From Globisporangium splendens (taxonomy: Eukaryota; Oomycota; Peronosporomycetes; Pythiales; Pythiaceae), in NCBI GenBank assembly GCA_006386115.1, contig VFIW01000051.1, forward strand, positions 62,001 through 126,000: DNA of 64,000 nucleotides. Reading direction: 5' to 3'. A program made the translations under genes and the position numbers. A model generated the notes under the pieces. It worked only from the letters and a program-made list of their open reading frames with translations, did not search any database and was not told the DNA's origin. Positions 33,921-44,162 of the stretch are shown here, in pieces; the first letter of the stretch is position 1, and the number at the start of each line of letters is the position of its first letter.

Positions 33921-34711
33921 ATTGCAGAACACGCACCCATTGAGAGGAGCGACAACGATGGCCTGCAAGTTGTTACTATGAGAAAGAAGAAGCAACCTAA
34001 TAGATAGGAGGCGTCTTGCCCTCTTTACTCATGCTTGTGGCTGTTAGGAATGAACTCCATATGTGGGTCTTACGATTAGTCACGTGCAAATGTCCAATTT
34101 CTTATACACTTGCGCAAGACTGGGATGCCAGGTTGAGCAATGCGCACACCAAGTTTGTTTTTAGCATTTGATAATAAGCCTTGCAGTGAAGAGGTCTCCA
34201 AGAGGAATCTCGGCTTCTCTTTCAAACGTTTACTGAAGTCGAAAGTTTAGACGACCCCCTCTAAGCTTCCTGTTTACTCTGCCAACAGATTCTCATCCTC
34301 TTTATGTGTATACGCATGTTCAAGCGCTAAACTACAGGCAACTGCGCGATACAATTGACAGATGCCTGCGAGATGGATAGAGGAAATTCGATTCCATCTG
34401 CTGGGAGCTCACTCAGCACCATGATTTTTGAGAAACTGCGTCCGTTGAGCAGAAGAGGTGTATTGGCGATAGAACTGGCCAGTACTGGCATTAGAACTCG
34501 TTGATGGTTCTCTCCTTGTATCAGACCAACGTGAAGAAATGCCGACGCTCACAGCAGCAACACAAACAAAACGAAGGAACTCGTGTGATTCGGTTTTCAA
34601 TATAAAGATTTTTCAAATGAATATATTGTTGTCATCTCGTAACTCACCTCACTGAAGTGCTGCATGGTCAACTCTGAAAAGAAGCGCTAGACAGAACCTC
34701 CAAACTTGCGC
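33921..34711. other. intergenic, no gene seen
   Basis: AT-rich sequence with only short frames, between the protease pseudogene and the 3' end of the minus-strand claudin-like gene. Confidence 0.55.
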
Positions 34712-35446
34712 TTATTGCTTCGTGGTGTGGCGCGTGACCAGCGCGACGACAACGACGTACAGCACCGCCGCCACCACACTGAGCGTGAACGAGACGCTTT
34801 TCCCGACATCGTCTTTCTTGGACAGCGGGCTCGCCTGGCTGATCCACAGCACGAACGCCAGCGCCGTCGTCACGAAGCCCGCGACCGCGAGAAGTCTGCC
34901 AACCTGAACGACCCACGACTTGGTCTTGCAGCACGTAACCCCAAGCACGAGCGAGATGAACGCGAACACACCTGCAGTGATACTCAGACTCGCGAAAGTG
35001 AGTGTCGCTTTGCCAAGCGAGCCGCACGAGCGGTCCAGGAAGCGATCGAACTCAGAGTGTTCGAGCCCAGCGAGTTGCGCGAGCCCCTGGCTGTACAAGT
35101 TCCCTGCCAGGTCGCTCTGCTTCTTGGCGCGGTCATACCCGTCGCAGACACTGAACTCGGCGAACTCGCCCGTGATTTGGGAATCGTTCAGCTCGGGAGC
35201 CTCATAGTCGTTGGTCGTGTGGTAAAAGTAGCAATGGTCGAACTTTACCGACGCGTTGGCGCTTGCGGCGTCCAGCTCGATATCCGTGCAGAACCCCCAG
35301 ACGCCGGCTGCGAAGTCAGCTTTGCCCCCCGAATCCGTCTTGCTATTGTTGGAGCTCCACGCTGGCAAGATCACGGCTACGGCATTGAGCACCACGGCGA
35401 CAAAGAGCACGATGATCGCGAAGAGACCTGGTCCAGAGCACCCCAT
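34712..35446 (-). CDS. claudin/PMP22-like four-transmembrane protein
   Basis: 244 residues with four hydrophobic segments (about 8-28, 150-172, 183-203, 220-240) and a large first extracellular loop. The loop shows the claudin-superfamily pattern: Trp30, then Gly-Val-Trp50-x2-Cys53 and Cys72 after 18 residues. The first two Trp lie almost exactly where claudins have them. Start ATG 35446 precedes MGCSGPG, and the relative at 61479 starts the same way. In animals this family forms junctions or regulates channels; here only a plasma-membrane role can be inferred. The second cysteine is further away than in animal claudins, so remote homology or convergence should be tested. Confidence 0.75.
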   Translation of the reverse strand: MGCSGPGLFAIIVLFVAVVLNAVAVILPAWSSNNSKTDSGGKADFAAGVWGFCTDIELDAASANASVKFDHCYFYHTTNDYEAPELNDSQITGEFAEFSVCDGYDRAKKQSDLAGNLYSQGLAQLAGLEHSEFDRFLDRSCGSLGKATLTFASLSITAGVFAFISLVLGVTCCKTKSWVVQVGRLLAVAGFVTTALAFVLWISQASPLSKKDDVGKSVSFTLSVVAAVLYVVVVALVTRHTTKQ

Positions 35447-36931
35447 TGCGATTGCTAGTTGTCGTTGGCTGGATTTGTGGTACTTGGAAGGAAGCAAAAG
35501 AAAAAGTGCGTCTCAGCTTCCGACGTTGCTAGTGGTGCTCTCCGCCGTCGTTGGTGGCGCTCGAGACATGCGAAAGTTGTGGGTGCACTCGCAACTGCTC
35601 GTGGGTGAACCTCGTCCAAACAAATGGACCTTATGGGAGTGAACCCAACTCACAAATACACACAGTATCGTAGGTGCAAGTGTGATTAGACAATTAGACA
35701 AGTATCCAGCAGAGTGTCATCATCTCGATGACACTCTCTCCATCTTTCGAGCCACGGACTAATCAAATCGCAAGGCTCACATGGCTGTACTTTCTCATGC
35801 ACATGGACACACCAAGCACCCCTCTCCCAGCGAGCGAGTAGGGACACCAGGCCACATGATGGTTCACATTGATTCTGATGGGGAGGAGAAGGAAAATGAC
35901 AACCTTGAATTTGTTAAATTGGACTTTTTCATCTCCCAGAAGGGTGCAGTCCAACAACAAAAGAAACAAGTCAAGTCAGAGGTCTTTGCTACTCTGGGGG
36001 ACCATTGCGCGCGGAAGACACTGTTGAAACTATTGAGGGTGCGGAGAAGGTCGGGGTCGGTGTCCATTGACTTATCAAGAGTGTAGAGGATGTGCATGTT
36101 TAGGTTTTAGTTATAAAACGTGTAGGATCCTTTGGGGTTCAATTGTAAGTAGCGACATGAACCATAACCTTTTCAATTCAGTTGCAAATTTTCCTCCAAG
36201 CCCTCAAGTCTTCTTCCTCCCTCCAAGTCGGGAGATCGCTTCCTCTGGCACAAGCGTGTGTGCCGTGTTTGAGGGACTGTTGGGAACAGCGTCCTCTTAA
36301 AACATGTGCCAGAAGAGAATTCGGACGTGCAAACTGCAAAAGGCGGCGTGAAGAAAAGACGCCAAAGAGTGTGCTCTCTCGTGTCGAGACAGTGAACCAG
36401 AGACAAAATATAAAGTGTTTTTGGAATGCATGCTCGAAGGAAGGTAGAAGGAAAGCGCTATGTGTCTGACTCTGTGTGTTGCGTCCCGACCGTGTGAGAA
36501 AATGTTGTGCAGGATGAATTTATCTGCAACTGTGTGCGCAATGTATCGGGATTGCCCGTTACACGGTGTACACGTGCGTTGAGGAAGCGCAGGTGAAAGG
36601 AAGGGAGCTTTGCGCGTTACCGTGCAAATTGAGAAGTGAATTAAAACGTTAAAGTGCTAACATGCAATCGTAGTGACTGAAACCTACGGTGCCTCTCATT
36701 GGTATATAATCGGATGTCCAGTCCGACTATCATCCAATGGGATTAAATCTTAACGGCTTAGTCTTATTGGCTAATATGCAAATGGCTACGTACAGTGTTC
36801 ATGAGTGACACATATTAATGTGTCTCCAACTGTACGACGTGGGTGGGTTCGGAAGAGGTGGTAAAACCCATGTGGGAGAAAACCCACACTCTCCTGACCC
36901 GGGAACCCATGTAATGGGTGGCCCCATTACA
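35447..36931. other. non-coding stretch ending in the putative 3' LTR of the outer Gypsy element
   Basis: No gene is seen. The right end, up to CCCCATTACA at 36931, directly abuts a purine tract on the minus strand (CGGGGAGATGA, plus 36932-36942), as expected for an LTR start beside a polypurine tract. The left boundary of that LTR could not be placed, and it does not align convincingly with 52230-52583. Confidence 0.45.
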
Positions 36932-37141
36932 TCATCTCCCCGTAAAGCGATTGGTCACGTAGAAACGCGCGCGACCAATCCATCTTGTGTTCTTCTGTGT
37001 TCTTTGGTGTTCTTCCGTGTTCGGAGGAACTGGTCACAGAAGGCAGAGCACTGAGTCTTGCGGGCTCAGTTCTCAGTGTGCGCCGTGCCCAACAGAGAGC
37101 TTTCCAGACGCCGCAAGCTGTGCGAGGTGAACCTCGTACAA

Positions 37142-37265
37142 ATGTCTTCGATCGACAGTGATGCTGTTGACTACGAGTCGAGTAGCGAGGAGGTGACTCC
37201 TTGCAACACTCCAATGAGTAGCACCACGACGAATGTCGTGCGTGACGATCGGGAGGAAGAAGCCG
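37142..37265 (+). pseudogene. 5' fragment of the outer element's antisense ORF
   Basis: Begins at ATG 37142, about 210 bp inside the 3' LTR of the outer element, on the strand opposite to gag-pol. It encodes 41 codons rich in Ser, Asp and Glu, ending DDREEEA, and is cut at 37265 by the LTR of the inner element. With the 5-bp duplication counted once, the frame continues exactly at 45773. Confidence 0.75.
37261..37265. repeat. target-site duplication AGCCG, left copy
   Basis: Matches AGCCG at 45768-45772 on the other side of the inner element. Five bp is the usual duplication length for Ty3/Gypsy integrases. Confidence 0.9.
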
Positions 37266-37799
37266 TGTAACCGGACACTCCCGAGTTACGCAGCACGGTA
37301 CGTGTGTGAGGAAGCGTATGCAACGCTTCTCTCAAGGACTCTGTTCCGAGAGCGGTTGCCTGCTTCCTGCAGTGCAACAATCGGTTACCTATAGGTCTCT
37401 ATAGAGTAACCGTCGATAACCAAAGACTTAGTTAACGGTAAAAATGGAACTGTTTATTTGTTGGAGGTTGCCCTCTGTAGGACAACCTGGATTATCTTTA
37501 TGTAACTATGAACAATAGCAATCTCAAGTGTAATTACTCCCCATGGGGCAATGAGTGGCTATGAAAGACTAACGCTAGTTGTCTTATGTGATTGGATGAA
37601 ATGCATGTTCAATTATATCCAATCGGAGGCGCCGTCACTCAGACTGGCTGCCGGCTCCACCGTGAAGGTTCGAGCAAGTACGACGAACCTCATGGTTCGG
37701 TCTTAAACTTGTTGCGCGTACTCTACGTACCGCAAGGTTCGGTTTGGTTGTGTGGCACAACACAAGTGCGTAACCATGTTACAGTGTAACCCCGTTACA
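37266..37799 (-). repeat. LTR (3' LTR of inner element)
   Basis: 534-bp terminal repeat, TGTAAC...GTTACA, matching 45233-45767. It contains CCAAT-type sequence (CCAATCGGAGGCGCC) and the ACGTACCGTGCTGCG-type segment shared by all three copies in this window. Confidence 0.93.
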
Positions 37800-37983
37800 C
37801 CACCCCCCACTTAAAGTGCGAAACACTCGAAGGGTCGGTGTGAGAAACGTGTGGATCTCGCGCGTGTGCGCCGAGAAAGGGGAACATTCGTGTATTCCTC
37901 GGGAAAGAGCACAGCGGCGACGCGTGCGTTAATTTCACCGAGTGTTGGCACATATAGTCACTGTGCTCGCGCACGTGAGTATC

Positions 37984-39528
37984 ATGGTCACCAACAAAGC
38001 TGTCCGCGAGAAGCTCGCGCGACAAAAAGGGGAAGGCGTCGGCACTCTCGTCGAAACTCTGCGCAAGCGCGAGGAAGACAGAGAGGTCGCGTCGAGCGCA
38101 AGACGAACGACGGTCACCGCGGATGCGGTCGACGTGCCTGCGGAGAGCGACGGCAGGTCTGCTCTCACATCTGATAGCGCTCCTGCTATAAGCAGTGAGC
38201 TGCGATTCGGAGATCTCCCTTCCGTGAAGCCGCTGTTCGCGCGTGCTTTGGAAGAGGAGGAAGCGACTGAGGAATTCCTCGTCGTTGACAATGACGGGAG
38301 CTCGCTTGAAGACGAGGGAGCGCTCACCGTGAAGCTCGGCTCCATCGACGAGTGGGTCGAGTACGAGGAGTTGCAAAGCGAGCGACACGCCGCTTATCTC
38401 CACGAGCTCGAGCGAGATCCATCCGCTGACGTCTCGATGTATCGGACGAAGGAGGAAAATGACGCCGTTGAGGCTGTCAACAATCGTAAGAGGAAGCACG
38501 AAGTCCTCATTACAAACGAAGAGGCAGGAGTGCGAGCCATCGTTCACGATGAGCTCAAGTACTCACTGCCCGAAATGCCGCCGCCAGAACTATGGCCGGC
38601 TGGCAAGACCGCATCGAATCTGCTCGCGAGAGCTAGACTTTGTGCGTGGGACTATGACGCTCAATTTAAAAATTGGCGTGAAAAGCGATTGCGGGGTGAA
38701 AATGGGGAATTGCGTATTCACCCGATCCCAGTCGTCCTCTTTGTTGGAGAGACGGAAGAAGAGTACGATGCCGACTTCATGTCGTGCATCAGTAAAATTA
38801 AGGGAGGTAGCACTCGCACAGTGTCTACCGATCCGACAGCGCAACGCAGTCAACGCATGCAATTTGCAGTTGACCGTGTTCGTCTGTTTCGCTCCAAGCA
38901 GGGCGGTGGCACGCCTCTGCGAGCGGGTGGTCGCGCTGGTAACAGGCGACAAATTACTCGCGCGAATGACAGTCCCTCAGTTGCGCCTCAAAGGCGTCAA
39001 CAAGATCCGGGACATCTTCGCGAAGACGCTCAGCAGGCTCCCACGAGCTCTGCGACACATCGTACCCACGCCACTTCACAAGGTAGTGGGTGTTCCCCTT
39101 ACGCCGCTGAACACGCAGCAGGCGCTCAACATGGTAGTGGCGCTGTCCCTGCTTGTCAATCAGCGGGACAGGTGGCGCCCTACTTCGCTTCAGCATCGGT
39201 GGTTGCACCAGATGCGGTGGTTCAGATGGTTCACGCGAACGCATCGTCTTTGGGGGCGCTACAGCAAGACGTCCGTACCCTTCGCCAGCAATATCTGGAC
39301 GAAACCTCGCTGTTAAAGCAGAGGGTGACAGCGCTTGAGACGGAGCTGAAGGAAGCTCGTCAGATGCTGGAGGAGTACCATGTCCGCGGGAAGCACTTCC
39401 ACGCGAGGTACGCTCCGCGAGTGAAGACGCTTTGGGAGAGGCACAACGCGCTCGTGTCTCGATGGGCGGCGTCTGAGCCCCCTGATGAGACCGACGTGCT
39501 CCCGCACTGGGATAAAAATCCACAGTAG
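37984..39528 (+). CDS. antisense ORF of the inner Gypsy element (unknown protein, C-terminal coiled coil)
   Basis: 514-codon uninterrupted frame on the strand opposite to gag-pol. It starts 185 bp inside the 3' LTR and ends inside the pol ORF, overlapping the chromodomain-coding end of pol by 575 bp (38954-39528). The 323 codons before the overlap have no sense coding partner, so their openness is not a by-product of pol. The product is acidic in its first 170 residues, has a middle globular-looking part (ELWPAGKTASNLLARARL), a Gln/Ser/Ala-rich linker and a C-terminal coiled coil (TLRQQYLDETSLLKQRVTAL). No known domain is recognised. The outer element has a frame in the same position. Transcription from the 3' LTR in reverse is inferred. 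Confidence 0.65.
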   Translation: MVTNKAVREKLARQKGEGVGTLVETLRKREEDREVASSARRTTVTADAVDVPAESDGRSALTSDSAPAISSELRFGDLPSVKPLFARALEEEEATEEFLVVDNDGSSLEDEGALTVKLGSIDEWVEYEELQSERHAAYLHELERDPSADVSMYRTKEENDAVEAVNNRKRKHEVLITNEEAGVRAIVHDELKYSLPEMPPPELWPAGKTASNLLARARLCAWDYDAQFKNWREKRLRGENGELRIHPIPVVLFVGETEEEYDADFMSCISKIKGGSTRTVSTDPTAQRSQRMQFAVDRVRLFRSKQGGGTPLRAGGRAGNRRQITRANDSPSVAPQRRQQDPGHLREDAQQAPTSSATHRTHATSQGSGCSPYAAEHAAGAQHGSGAVPACQSAGQVAPYFASASVVAPDAVVQMVHANASSLGALQQDVRTLRQQYLDETSLLKQRVTALETELKEARQMLEEYHVRGKHFHARYAPRVKTLWERHNALVSRWAASEPPDETDVLPHWDKNPQ

Positions 39529-42166
39529 CGTCATGGTAGCGTTTCAGCAAACCCACGTAGAACACGGGGTGCGTTGCCATTCTCGTTGGGAGATCGAGCT
39601 TGTAATTCAAGTCTCCAATCTTCTCCACAACAGTGTACGGCCCGATGAATCGTGGCAACAACTTACTCCCGCTGGGGAGCGTTGTGACTGCATCGTTTGG
39701 TAGGTTTTTAATGCTCAAAAGCACTTTATCACCCACACAAAACGTTTGTTTGTTCTTTCTACCCGATTTATCGGCGTAGAGCTTTTGCTTGTCTTGCGCA
39801 GCAGCTAGTTGGTCGCGTACGCGACGCAACAATGCTGCGCGCTCATCGACAAATTGCCGCGCTGCCGCGACGGCTTTGTCTTGCTTTTTCGTTGCTCTCG
39901 CAGCGCGTGCTGCAGAGAGATCTATTTCTGCGCCGGTGTGTGACACCGCGCGTCCTTCCATTCGTGGCTGACGCTCACGCGAGCAGTCGCCTGATTCCGT
40001 CTGAGACTGGCTATTTTTAGCACGAGTACCGTAACTCGGTACCGTGGGTGAGCCATCTATAGGGACACGAGTACCGTAACTCAGTACCGTGCCCGACATG
40101 TCAATACTCTGCGTGCTGTCCGGTAAGACCGTGACAGATTCGGAACGCGATCGCACAGGCGGCGCATCGCGCGCGTCCACGTGAGCGGTCGACGCCACGT
40201 CCGGTGACGGAGATCGCGCGCTCGCATCGAGCGCAGCGAGTTGCCCTCCCACCGCAGAACGTTCGACGCCCTCGAACAGAGTGGCGGGTACGCGCGGGTG
40301 CCGCAGCGAGTTAAAATAGAACGGAGTCACGGCCGTAGAGGCGTGCTCGCTGCTATTTATAGCAAACTCGGCGTACGGCAGCCAGCGGCTCCAGTCGCGG
40401 GGATGATCGACAGCGATGCTGCGAAGAATATCCTCGACGACACGGTTCACGCGCTCGGTTTGCCCGTCTGTCTCGGGGTGATCGGCAGTGGACAACGCCA
40501 GATCTGTGCCGAGCAGGCGAAAGAGTTCGCGCCAAAAGGCAGCGGTAAAACGCGGGTCCCGGTCTGATACAATAGACTCGGGCAAGCCGTGATAGCGGAA
40601 CACGTGCTCTAAAAATAGGCACGCCGTCTCTTGCGCAGTGACATGCTTGCGCACGGGTGCAACGTGCACCATTTTGCTCAGTCGGTCGACGAACACGACG
40701 ACGCCTGTGTTGCGCGCCTTGTCTTCCGGGAAACCGAAGACGAAATCCATGCTGACCGACTTCCAGCAATCTTGCGGAATCGGCAGCGGATGCAGCGGCG
40801 CTTTGTTCTTGCCCGCAGGCTTCACGCGCTGGCACTGCTCGCATGAGCGTACATAATTGGCCACCCATTTGTATTGGTGTGGCCACCAAAACACATTAGA
40901 CACTTGCAAGAAGGTCTTTTCACGTCCGAGATGCCCACTCGCTGGTGCATCGTGAAACTCATGCAGGATCGAAAGTTTCAGATCCTGGTCATGCGGTACA
41001 TACACACGCGGGTAATCAAAGTTGGACAGTCGATGCCACAACAACCCGTCGTGGTAACTAAACCGAGCAAGCTTTGACTCGAGTTTGGCAGGCAATGACT
41101 CTTTGGACGAGCCGTCAAAGTGAGCAATCAACAAGCGACATTCATCGTCCTTTGCATAAAGCGACTGAATATTGTCCTTGAGCTTTGTTTGCACTCGACT
41201 GATGCTCAGATGCATGAGATCAGGAGTGCGCTCCAAACACAGGGCGTCAGAGCTGCTGTCAACGCTCGACTCGTAATCTGGACGGCGCGAGAGCGCGTCC
41301 GCCAGAACATTTTCCTTTCCCGGCTTGTATTCGACCCGAAAGTTGGACTCGGAGAAGAATGCAAGCCATCGCGCCATTCGCTGCGATAAATGGGGGGAAT
41401 TAATCGCGGTCCGCAAGGACGCGTGATCCGTGTACACAACGAACGGTGTCGCACCCAAAAGGTGGACCCTGAACTTCAAGAGAGCGTACTTGATCGCAAG
41501 CAGCTCCTTGTCGTGCACAGGATAATTCTTTTCAGCTGCCTTAAGCAGTCTGCTTTGGTATGACACGACGCGCTCATGGCCGTCATCATCCTTCTGCATC
41601 AGCGCACAGCCGATTGCAAAATCGCTGGCATCGCACACGACACTGAAGGCTTTCGTGTGGTCCGGCAACGCCAGGACAGGAGCGCGAACGAGCGACTCCT
41701 TCACGTCAATGAATGCATTCATGACATCCCAGTCCCACTCGACATCCTTTTTCAAGAGATGCGTGAGCGGACGGACTCTTGCCGCATAGTTGTGGCTGTA
41801 CTTGTGCAAGTAATTTGCCAAGCCAAGCCACTTGCGCAAGTCCTTGACATTCTTTGGGATCGGCCAGTCGGCGATCGCCTTGATCTTCTCTGGGTCCGCG
41901 CGGACGCCAGCTTTGCCAACATAGCAGCCCAGGATCGGAATCTCTGAGGCGCCAAAGATGCATTTCTTCAGGTTGCAATACAGACTGTTGTCTCGTAAGC
42001 ACTGCAACACTGAGCGCAAATGTCTCTTGTGCACGTCAACGGCACTGAGATCTCCTTCGGCACGACTGTGCACGAAGATGTCATCGAAATAGCTCGGTGC
42101 ATACGCACGATGAGGACGCAGAAGATGCGTTACCAGACGATTGAACGTCGCTGGTGCATTCTTCAA
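38954..42166 (-). CDS. pol of inner element, RT C-terminal half to chromodomain
   Basis: 1070-codon frame in the order: second half of reverse transcriptase with the catalytic YFDDIF motif, RNase H (CDASDFAIGC, TDHASL), integrase with the HHCC zinc finger (HDAPASGHLGREK to CEQCQRVK) and D,D-35-E core (SMDFVFGF, SDRDPRF, TDGQTERVNR), a GPY/F-like segment (RFIGPYTVVEKIG), a Pro/Ser-rich region, and a C-terminal chromodomain (HYLVKWRGYDVSQSSWEP). The first codons are the continuation of the RT in frame 42081-44162; the frames are separated by one extra base near 42173. The chromodomain marks this as a chromovirus, targeting integration to modified chromatin. Confidence 0.9.
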   Translation of the reverse strand: MKNAPATFNRLVTHLLRPHRAYAPSYFDDIFVHSRAEGDLSAVDVHKRHLRSVLQCLRDNSLYCNLKKCIFGASEIPILGCYVGKAGVRADPEKIKAIADWPIPKNVKDLRKWLGLANYLHKYSHNYAARVRPLTHLLKKDVEWDWDVMNAFIDVKESLVRAPVLALPDHTKAFSVVCDASDFAIGCALMQKDDDGHERVVSYQSRLLKAAEKNYPVHDKELLAIKYALLKFRVHLLGATPFVVYTDHASLRTAINSPHLSQRMARWLAFFSESNFRVEYKPGKENVLADALSRRPDYESSVDSSSDALCLERTPDLMHLSISRVQTKLKDNIQSLYAKDDECRLLIAHFDGSSKESLPAKLESKLARFSYHDGLLWHRLSNFDYPRVYVPHDQDLKLSILHEFHDAPASGHLGREKTFLQVSNVFWWPHQYKWVANYVRSCEQCQRVKPAGKNKAPLHPLPIPQDCWKSVSMDFVFGFPEDKARNTGVVVFVDRLSKMVHVAPVRKHVTAQETACLFLEHVFRYHGLPESIVSDRDPRFTAAFWRELFRLLGTDLALSTADHPETDGQTERVNRVVEDILRSIAVDHPRDWSRWLPYAEFAINSSEHASTAVTPFYFNSLRHPRVPATLFEGVERSAVGGQLAALDASARSPSPDVASTAHVDARDAPPVRSRSESVTVLPDSTQSIDMSGTVLSYGTRVPIDGSPTVPSYGTRAKNSQSQTESGDCSRERQPRMEGRAVSHTGAEIDLSAARAARATKKQDKAVAAARQFVDERAALLRRVRDQLAAAQDKQKLYADKSGRKNKQTFCVGDKVLLSIKNLPNDAVTTLPSGSKLLPRFIGPYTVVEKIGDLNYKLDLPTRMATHPVFYVGLLKRYHDATVDFYPSAGARRSHQGAQTPPIETRARCASPKASSLAERTSRGSASRGHGTPPASDELPSAPSQALSPSALTARFRPDIAGEGYGRLAVAPPKTMRSREPSEPPHLVQPPMLKRSRAPPVPLIDKQGQRHYHVERLLRVQRRKGNTHYLVKWRGYDVSQSSWEPAERLREDVPDLVDAFEAQLRDCHSRE

Positions 42167-44162
42167 ACCTTGCAGGCATAACGAGCCACTCCCACAGCAT
42201 CCCGCTGGGTGTGCTTACTGCCGTCAAGGGAACGTCACTCTCTCGCATGAGGATCTGATAGAACCCGTCCATCAGATCCAGTGCGGAGAACACTGTCGAG
42301 CCGCCCATGGAGTCGATCAAGACATCCTTCCTTGGGATCGGCGTTTGTGCCGGAATGGTGGCGGCGTTCAGCTTGTTGAAAGCGTGAACAATGCGCCAGC
42401 CACCAGTCGCTTTCCGCACACAAAACGTGGGTGAGCTATGTGGAGACTTGCTTTCTCTCACATGACCGGCGAGGGCTCGTTTCGCGAAGAACTCGTCGAT
42501 TGCCTCAACCTGCTCGCGGGGCAGCGGCCATTGTCTGGTCACGCAACATTTGCTCCCGGGCTCGAGATCGATCTCGTGCCGTACGCCACGATCAACGGGC
42601 AGGGCACTTGGCACTTTGTCGGGAAACACATCTTTGAACTCCCACAACAAGTCAAAGTATGGACTGCCTTTCACGGCGTCCCAATCCTGAGCAGCAAACC
42701 GTTTCTGTTTGTCTGGCTCTAAAACACTCTCATCCGCAGTGGACGAGGTGCATAGTTCGCTACGCGTGAACGCAGTCGGAACGACGATCTCGCGGATCTG
42801 ATCACGCTCTAGATCCGTAAGAAAGAGTTCATAGCTCATTTCTTCGAGGGATACAATCGCCTCAGCGGTACTCGGCAGCTCATGGAGCGCCGCAAATTCA
42901 GCGAAGAACACTTCGTCTGATGCGTTTGCTTCCGGACTGCGCTTCGCGCGTCTGAGCGCCACATCAACGTGAGCGCGATCTATCGACGGATCCGAGGTCC
43001 TGTCGAAGGCGCGCAGCGAAGTTGCAGCTGCATTGAGAGATGGGGCAATCATATGCGAGGCGGCCGTTTCCTCAGCAACAGATGCCAATGCACTGTCTCT
43101 CTTGCGAGCTGACAACTTGCGTCGCCCTCGTCGGTTGATGCGAACACGCGACCTCGCGGTTCTGAACTCCAGTACTGCACCGTCAGGGTGGTACGAGCTG
43201 GCTGACGCGTGTACACCTGTACTGTCGCTGTCACTTGCGGGGGCTGGCTCGGGTGCTCTGGAGCCGCACACTTGCGCACCAGTGTCCACGTCTGGACTTT
43301 CTGGCGCTTCCGCAAAAACTGGGCTACCTGCCGCAGTTGATCTCTTTGCTGGGCTCCCTGCCTCAGCGCATCTTCTAGCTGGGCTCCCTGCCACAGCGTG
43401 AGTGTTTGAAGCGGGGCTCGCTGCCGCCGCATGTCTTCCTGCTGGGCTCCCTACCACAGCGTGTTCAAAGCTCGCATCCATTGCGTGGAAATTTTCCCGC
43501 AACCTTCGCTCTTCATCAGAGGAAGGGGTGGAGCTTCCGATTGTGCGTGCTCGCCAATCGATCCAAGGCTGATGTTTCGCCAGCCAAGGCATCCCTAGGA
43601 TGAGGTCGCACTTCGACCCCATCGCTAGTACCACGAACGTTTCTTTGCAGACAAAGTCGCAAAAACTGAAAGAGAGTTCGACTTGAACCCCTTCAGTGTG
43701 TACTATCGACCCATCGGCCAGACGTACGATCATCTTCTCGCGCTTGCCACTGTGGACAAGTCGCTCATATGCTTGCAGACTCTGTTCCAGAGCTGCCTTC
43801 GAGACGAAGTTCTGTGACGCACCGCAGTCAACAAGAACCGTCATTTTCTTCCCATAGCCCTTCACATCGGCGCTATATACCAACATCTCACTCGGAGCCT
43901 TGTTGCCAAGAGCTCCTGGGACTAAGCTTCCCATCTGCACGACTCTAGTAGTCGGCGACGCCGAAGCTATAGAGTCTGTCCCAGTAGAGCGTCCCGCTTC
44001 TACTGAGACATTCCGTTTCCCTTTCTTGCCACAGCGGATCTGCCACCTCGATGAGCGTGGTTGCCGCGCGGCGTTTGGTAGTCCCTCGCCTGATTTCCAG
44101 TGCGAGGAGCGGGCTGCCTTGGAGCGGGACACTTCGACTGATAGTGTCCTCGCTTGCCACAA
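42081..44162 (-). CDS. pol of inner element, protease and RT N-terminal half (frameshifted)
   Basis: Overlaps the end of gag in another frame, so expression would need ribosomal frameshifting or similar. A retropepsin domain has the active site VLVDCGASQNF and the partner ILGMPWL. A long linker with CA-repeat-derived Ala/Gly/Ser/Pro units (AGSPAxR repeats) follows, then the start of RT with RQWPLPREQVEAIDEFF, SPTFCVRKATGGWRIV and ALDLMDGFYQI. After LWEWLVMP an inserted base (plus C at 42173) shifts the frame and the ORF ends 30 codons later. Confidence 0.88.
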   Translation of the reverse strand: MWQARTLSVEVSRSKAARSSHWKSGEGLPNAARQPRSSRWQIRCGKKGKRNVSVEAGRSTGTDSIASASPTTRVVQMGSLVPGALGNKAPSEMLVYSADVKGYGKKMTVLVDCGASQNFVSKAALEQSLQAYERLVHSGKREKMIVRLADGSIVHTEGVQVELSFSFCDFVCKETFVVLAMGSKCDLILGMPWLAKHQPWIDWRARTIGSSTPSSDEERRLRENFHAMDASFEHAVVGSPAGRHAAAASPASNTHAVAGSPARRCAEAGSPAKRSTAAGSPVFAEAPESPDVDTGAQVCGSRAPEPAPASDSDSTGVHASASSYHPDGAVLEFRTARSRVRINRRGRRKLSARKRDSALASVAEETAASHMIAPSLNAAATSLRAFDRTSDPSIDRAHVDVALRRAKRSPEANASDEVFFAEFAALHELPSTAEAIVSLEEMSYELFLTDLERDQIREIVVPTAFTRSELCTSSTADESVLEPDKQKRFAAQDWDAVKGSPYFDLLWEFKDVFPDKVPSALPVDRGVRHEIDLEPGSKCCVTRQWPLPREQVEAIDEFFAKRALAGHVRESKSPHSSPTFCVRKATGGWRIVHAFNKLNAATIPAQTPIPRKDVLIDSMGGSTVFSALDLMDGFYQILMRESDVPLTAVSTPSGMLWEWLVMPARFEECTSDVQSSGNASSASSSCVCTELFR

